DNA of 33,140 nt from positions 1 to 33,140 of the forward strand of contig NZ_JAELTU010000077.1 of NCBI RefSeq assembly GCF_016429015.1, written 5' to 3'. The notes under the pieces are model-generated. The model was given only the letters and a program-made list of their open reading frames with translations, made no database searches and was not told the DNA's origin. Below, piece after piece: positions 31,029 to 33,140 of this stretch. Source of the stretch: Rhizobium sp. ASV20. Lineage in GTDB: Bacteria > Pseudomonadota > Alphaproteobacteria > Rhizobiales > Rhizobiaceae. How positions within the stretch are numbered: position 1 is the first letter of the stretch; each line of letters begins with the position of its first letter. A program made the position numbers and the translations under genes.

Positions 31029-31193
31029 GCCCCGATCATGCCATGGCGATTACAGGCTGTCATCCGCAGCTGCGCAACGATCTACGCGATGCACGATAGG
31101 CGAACTTCGGGTTCGAAAGTCATTGTCGCTCGGGAATGACATTCGCAGCCCTTCAATTCGTTCGGCCGGGGATAGCTCGCGTATAAGATATCG

Positions 31194-31649
31194 TTAGTCC
31201 CTGTCGGTAGCCGTCCTCCAGGGATCCGGGCCTGGATCGCGCCCTACCGCCACGTCCGTCAACCGACCGAGATAGTGAGCCCAGCCCTTGGCATGGCCAT
31301 CACATTCTTCTGCCGTTGGCAGGCCGGTATGGGTGAGGCGAACCAGCGTTCCGTCTGATTGCTCAATAAGGTCGATTTCCACCAGGCTCGATCCTGGAGG
31401 CACGTCTTCGTTACCTTCCCAGCCGAAGCTGTAGGCAAGGCGGTGGACCGGTACGACCTCGCGGAACGAGCCGCGTGCGACGCGGGTTCCGGTGACGTTT
31501 ACAAGATAGATACCGCCGGGTTGCAGCTCTGTCTTGGCTTCCGTGCCCATCCAGCGCAGGATCTTTTCGGGATCGGTCAGCAGGGCGAATATCGCGGCAG
31601 GCGGTGCGGGAACATGCGTCTCCCGGCGGACGACGAGGGGCTCTGGCAT
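31194..31649 (-). CDS. SRPBCC / AHSA1-like protein
   Basis: About 151 residues with the START-like helix-grip fold of the AHSA1 (activator of Hsp90 ATPase homologue 1-like) group: RRETHVPAPPAAIFALLTDP, ILRWMGTEAKTELQPGGIYL, LVEIDLIEQSDGTLVRLTHT and a final helix (GWAHYLGRLTDVAVG). Such proteins bind small hydrophobic ligands or are toxin/stress related; the function here is unknown. Start chosen at the ATG at 31649, with GGGAGAGAG upstream; ATGs at 31664 and 31712 are alternatives. Confidence 0.85.
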   Translation of the reverse strand: MPEPLVVRRETHVPAPPAAIFALLTDPEKILRWMGTEAKTELQPGGIYLVNVTGTRVARGSFREVVPVHRLAYSFGWEGNEDVPPGSSLVEIDLIEQSDGTLVRLTHTGLPTAEECDGHAKGWAHYLGRLTDVAVGRDPGPDPWRTATDRD

Positions 31650-31828
31650 CGGTCTCTCTCCCATGGTTTCCGTCCCTTCCCCACTATACGGCAGGCGACC
31701 GAGCGTCTCCATTCATCCGTGGGTCACTTTATACGGCGATATGCAGATACGGACTTAGAGCCGGCAAGATATCGTCGGACCGTCGGGCATGTCCCGTCGC
31801 AAACCTGCAGCCCCAGTCGACATCAGTA

Positions 31829-33140
31829 TTATCGTCCGGGTCGTCCCGTCTTACCTTTCGTGCGTCCCTTGCGCTGCTTTTCGTCCACCGGATCCTCGTA
31901 GGAGCCGACGCCGGGCTTGGCACGAGTGATCGGCTTGTCAGGCACTCTACCGGCCACGGGCTTCTCAGTGCGACCGACAGTCATCTCGTCGAGCGTGTTC
32001 TTGCGGAAAAGCGGCGTGCCGGCATCGCTGCCCGGTCCCATTTCGTCAAGGTTCGGCTTGGCGAAATAAGAGCGGGATGCCTCCGGCTCTGGGGCCGGGG
32101 GCGCACGCTTGCCTGATGCGGCGCGGCTTTCGAGGCTTTTCGCCTCCTCGCGCGCCAAAGGATCATCCATCGCGGCGAGCTCGACCGCCTTGAGACGCTT
32201 GATTTCATCACGCAGTCTCGCGGCCTTCTCGAAGTCCAGGTCGGCGGCGGCATCGCGCATGGCTTTTTCCAGCGCGTTAAGATGGGCCTGCAGATTGTTG
32301 CCGACGAGATGGCCGCCATCGGCAAAGCCCTTGCCGGAAGCGCCGCCGATATCGGCGCGGACATGGTCCTTCTCGTAGACGCTATCGAGGATGTCGGAAA
32401 TCTTCGCCTTCACCGATTCCGGCGTGATGCCGTGCTCGATATTATAGGCCATCTGCTTCTCGCGACGGCGACTGGTTTCGTCCATGGCACGCTGCATCGA
32501 GCCGGTGACGTTATCGGCGTAGAGGATGACCTTGCCGTCGACGTTACGGGCGGCGCGGCCGATGGTCTGGATGAGCGAGGTTTCCGATCGCAGGAAGCCT
32601 TCCTTGTCGGCATCGAGGATGGCGACGAAACCGCATTCCGGAATATCGAGGCCTTCGCGCAGCAAGTTGATGCCGACGAGCACGTCGAAGGCGCCCAAAC
32701 GCAGATCGCGGATGATCTCGATGCGCTCCAGCGTGTCGATGTCGGAGTGCATGTAGCGCACGCGCACGCCCTGTTCGTGCAGATATTCCGTCAGATCCTC
32801 GGCCATGCGCTTGGTCAGCACGGTGCAGAGGGTGCGATAGCCCTTCGCGGCGGTCTCACGGATTTCGCCGAGCACGTCGTCGACCTGCGTGCGGGCAGAT
32901 CGGACCTCGACCGGCGGGTCGATGAGGCCTGTGGGGCGAATGACCTGCTCGGCGAAGACGCCGCCGGATTGCTCCATCTCCCAACTGCCCGGCGTCGCCG
33001 ACACCGCGATCGTGTCCGGGCGCATGGCGTCCCATTCCTCGAAGCGCAGCGGCCGGTTGTCCATGCAGGAGGGCAGGCGGAAGCCGTATTCGGCCAGCGT
33101 CGCCTTTCGCCTGAAGTCGCCCCGGTACATGCCGCCGATC
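31829..33140 (-). CDS. uvrB: Excinuclease ABC subunit UvrB, C-terminal part
   Basis: DNA-damage-verifying helicase subunit of nucleotide excision repair; the N-terminal half lies beyond the right edge. The frame is open to the last base. Visible are IGGMYRGDFRRKATLAEYGF, SATPGSWEMEQ, the C-terminal helicase motifs MHSDIDTLERIEIIRDLR, DVLVGINLLREGLDIPE and SLIQTIGRAARNVDGKVILY, then the UVR domain (ALEKAMRDAAADLDFEKAAR) that contacts UvrC. A basic tail of about 100 residues ending KGRTKGKTGRPGR follows, common in alphaproteobacterial UvrB. Confidence 0.97.
   Translation of the reverse strand, partial: IGGMYRGDFRRKATLAEYGFRLPSCMDNRPLRFEEWDAMRPDTIAVSATPGSWEMEQSGGVFAEQVIRPTGLIDPPVEVRSARTQVDDVLGEIRETAAKGYRTLCTVLTKRMAEDLTEYLHEQGVRVRYMHSDIDTLERIEIIRDLRLGAFDVLVGINLLREGLDIPECGFVAILDADKEGFLRSETSLIQTIGRAARNVDGKVILYADNVTGSMQRAMDETSRRREKQMAYNIEHGITPESVKAKISDILDSVYEKDHVRADIGGASGKGFADGGHLVGNNLQAHLNALEKAMRDAAADLDFEKAARLRDEIKRLKAVELAAMDDPLAREEAKSLESRAASGKRAPPAPEPEASRSYFAKPNLDEMGPGSDAGTPLFRKNTLDEMTVGRTEKPVAGRVPDKPITRAKPGVGSYEDPVDEKQRKGRTKGKTGRPGR

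Overview
The window reads as chromosomal DNA of a Rhizobiaceae alphaproteobacterium, most likely Rhizobium sensu lato. The reasons are high G+C with compact operons joined by ATGA overlaps, aerobic (Pseudomonas denitrificans-type) cob genes, a complete acpXL-lpxXL cluster for the very-long-chain fatty acid of rhizobial lipid A, and RIME-like intergenic palindromes. No rRNA gene, intact tRNA gene, CRISPR array or prophage was seen.

Layout. 1-4745: cobN (5' end outside the window), a DMSP-lyase-like cupin and cobO, all joined by 4-nt overlaps. 4762-5924: a leftward NTF2-like/XRE-MmyB regulator pair behind a promoter with a perfect 17-bp palindrome. 6025-12998: a leftward TSUP permease, then rightward cobE, a nucleoside hydrolase, cobA-cobB-cobC (overlapping) and, after a RIME, cobD. 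13120-13548: a small exported L,D-transpeptidase. 13774-19216: acpXL, fabZXL, fabF2XL, fabF1XL, adh2XL and lpxXL. 19528-20310: a PAS protein behind a good sigma-54 -24/-12 sequence. 20319-24983: a zinc module made of a COG0523 GTPase with a coupled 60-residue Cys-motif ORF, znuA, and the divergent znuC-znuB-zur operon, with three Zur-box-like palindromes. 25035-27430: gamma carbonic anhydrase, FAH-family hydrolase and dusA. 27662-27874: a cold-shock protein. 28347-29930: a nucleoside deaminase gene split by a 1,048-bp IS630-family element. 29952-33140: a class III adenylate cyclase, an SRPBCC protein and the 3' part of uvrB.

How the genes work together. The cob genes cover methylation of uroporphyrinogen III (cobA), ring contraction chemistry (cobE), amidation (cobB), cobalt chelation (cobN), adenosylation (cobO) and aminopropanol attachment (cobC, cobD). 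The XL genes build and transfer the 27-hydroxyoctacosanoate chain of lipid A. The zinc genes form a self-contained import and response circuit controlled by its own zur product.

Most interesting leads: FabF2XL has Glu in place of the catalytic Cys and pairs with a complete FabF1XL, like a ketosynthase/chain-length-factor couple; adh2XL lacks the catalytic-zinc ligands and could be the cycle's enoyl reductase; the cupin locked between cobN and cobO; the coupled Cys-motif microprotein in the zinc module; a tRNA 3'-end-like sequence antisense inside cobN; and the IS630 insertion, whose TA junctions rejoin the deaminase exactly in frame. I see no clearly unprecedented multi-gene system; these are leads within known pathways.
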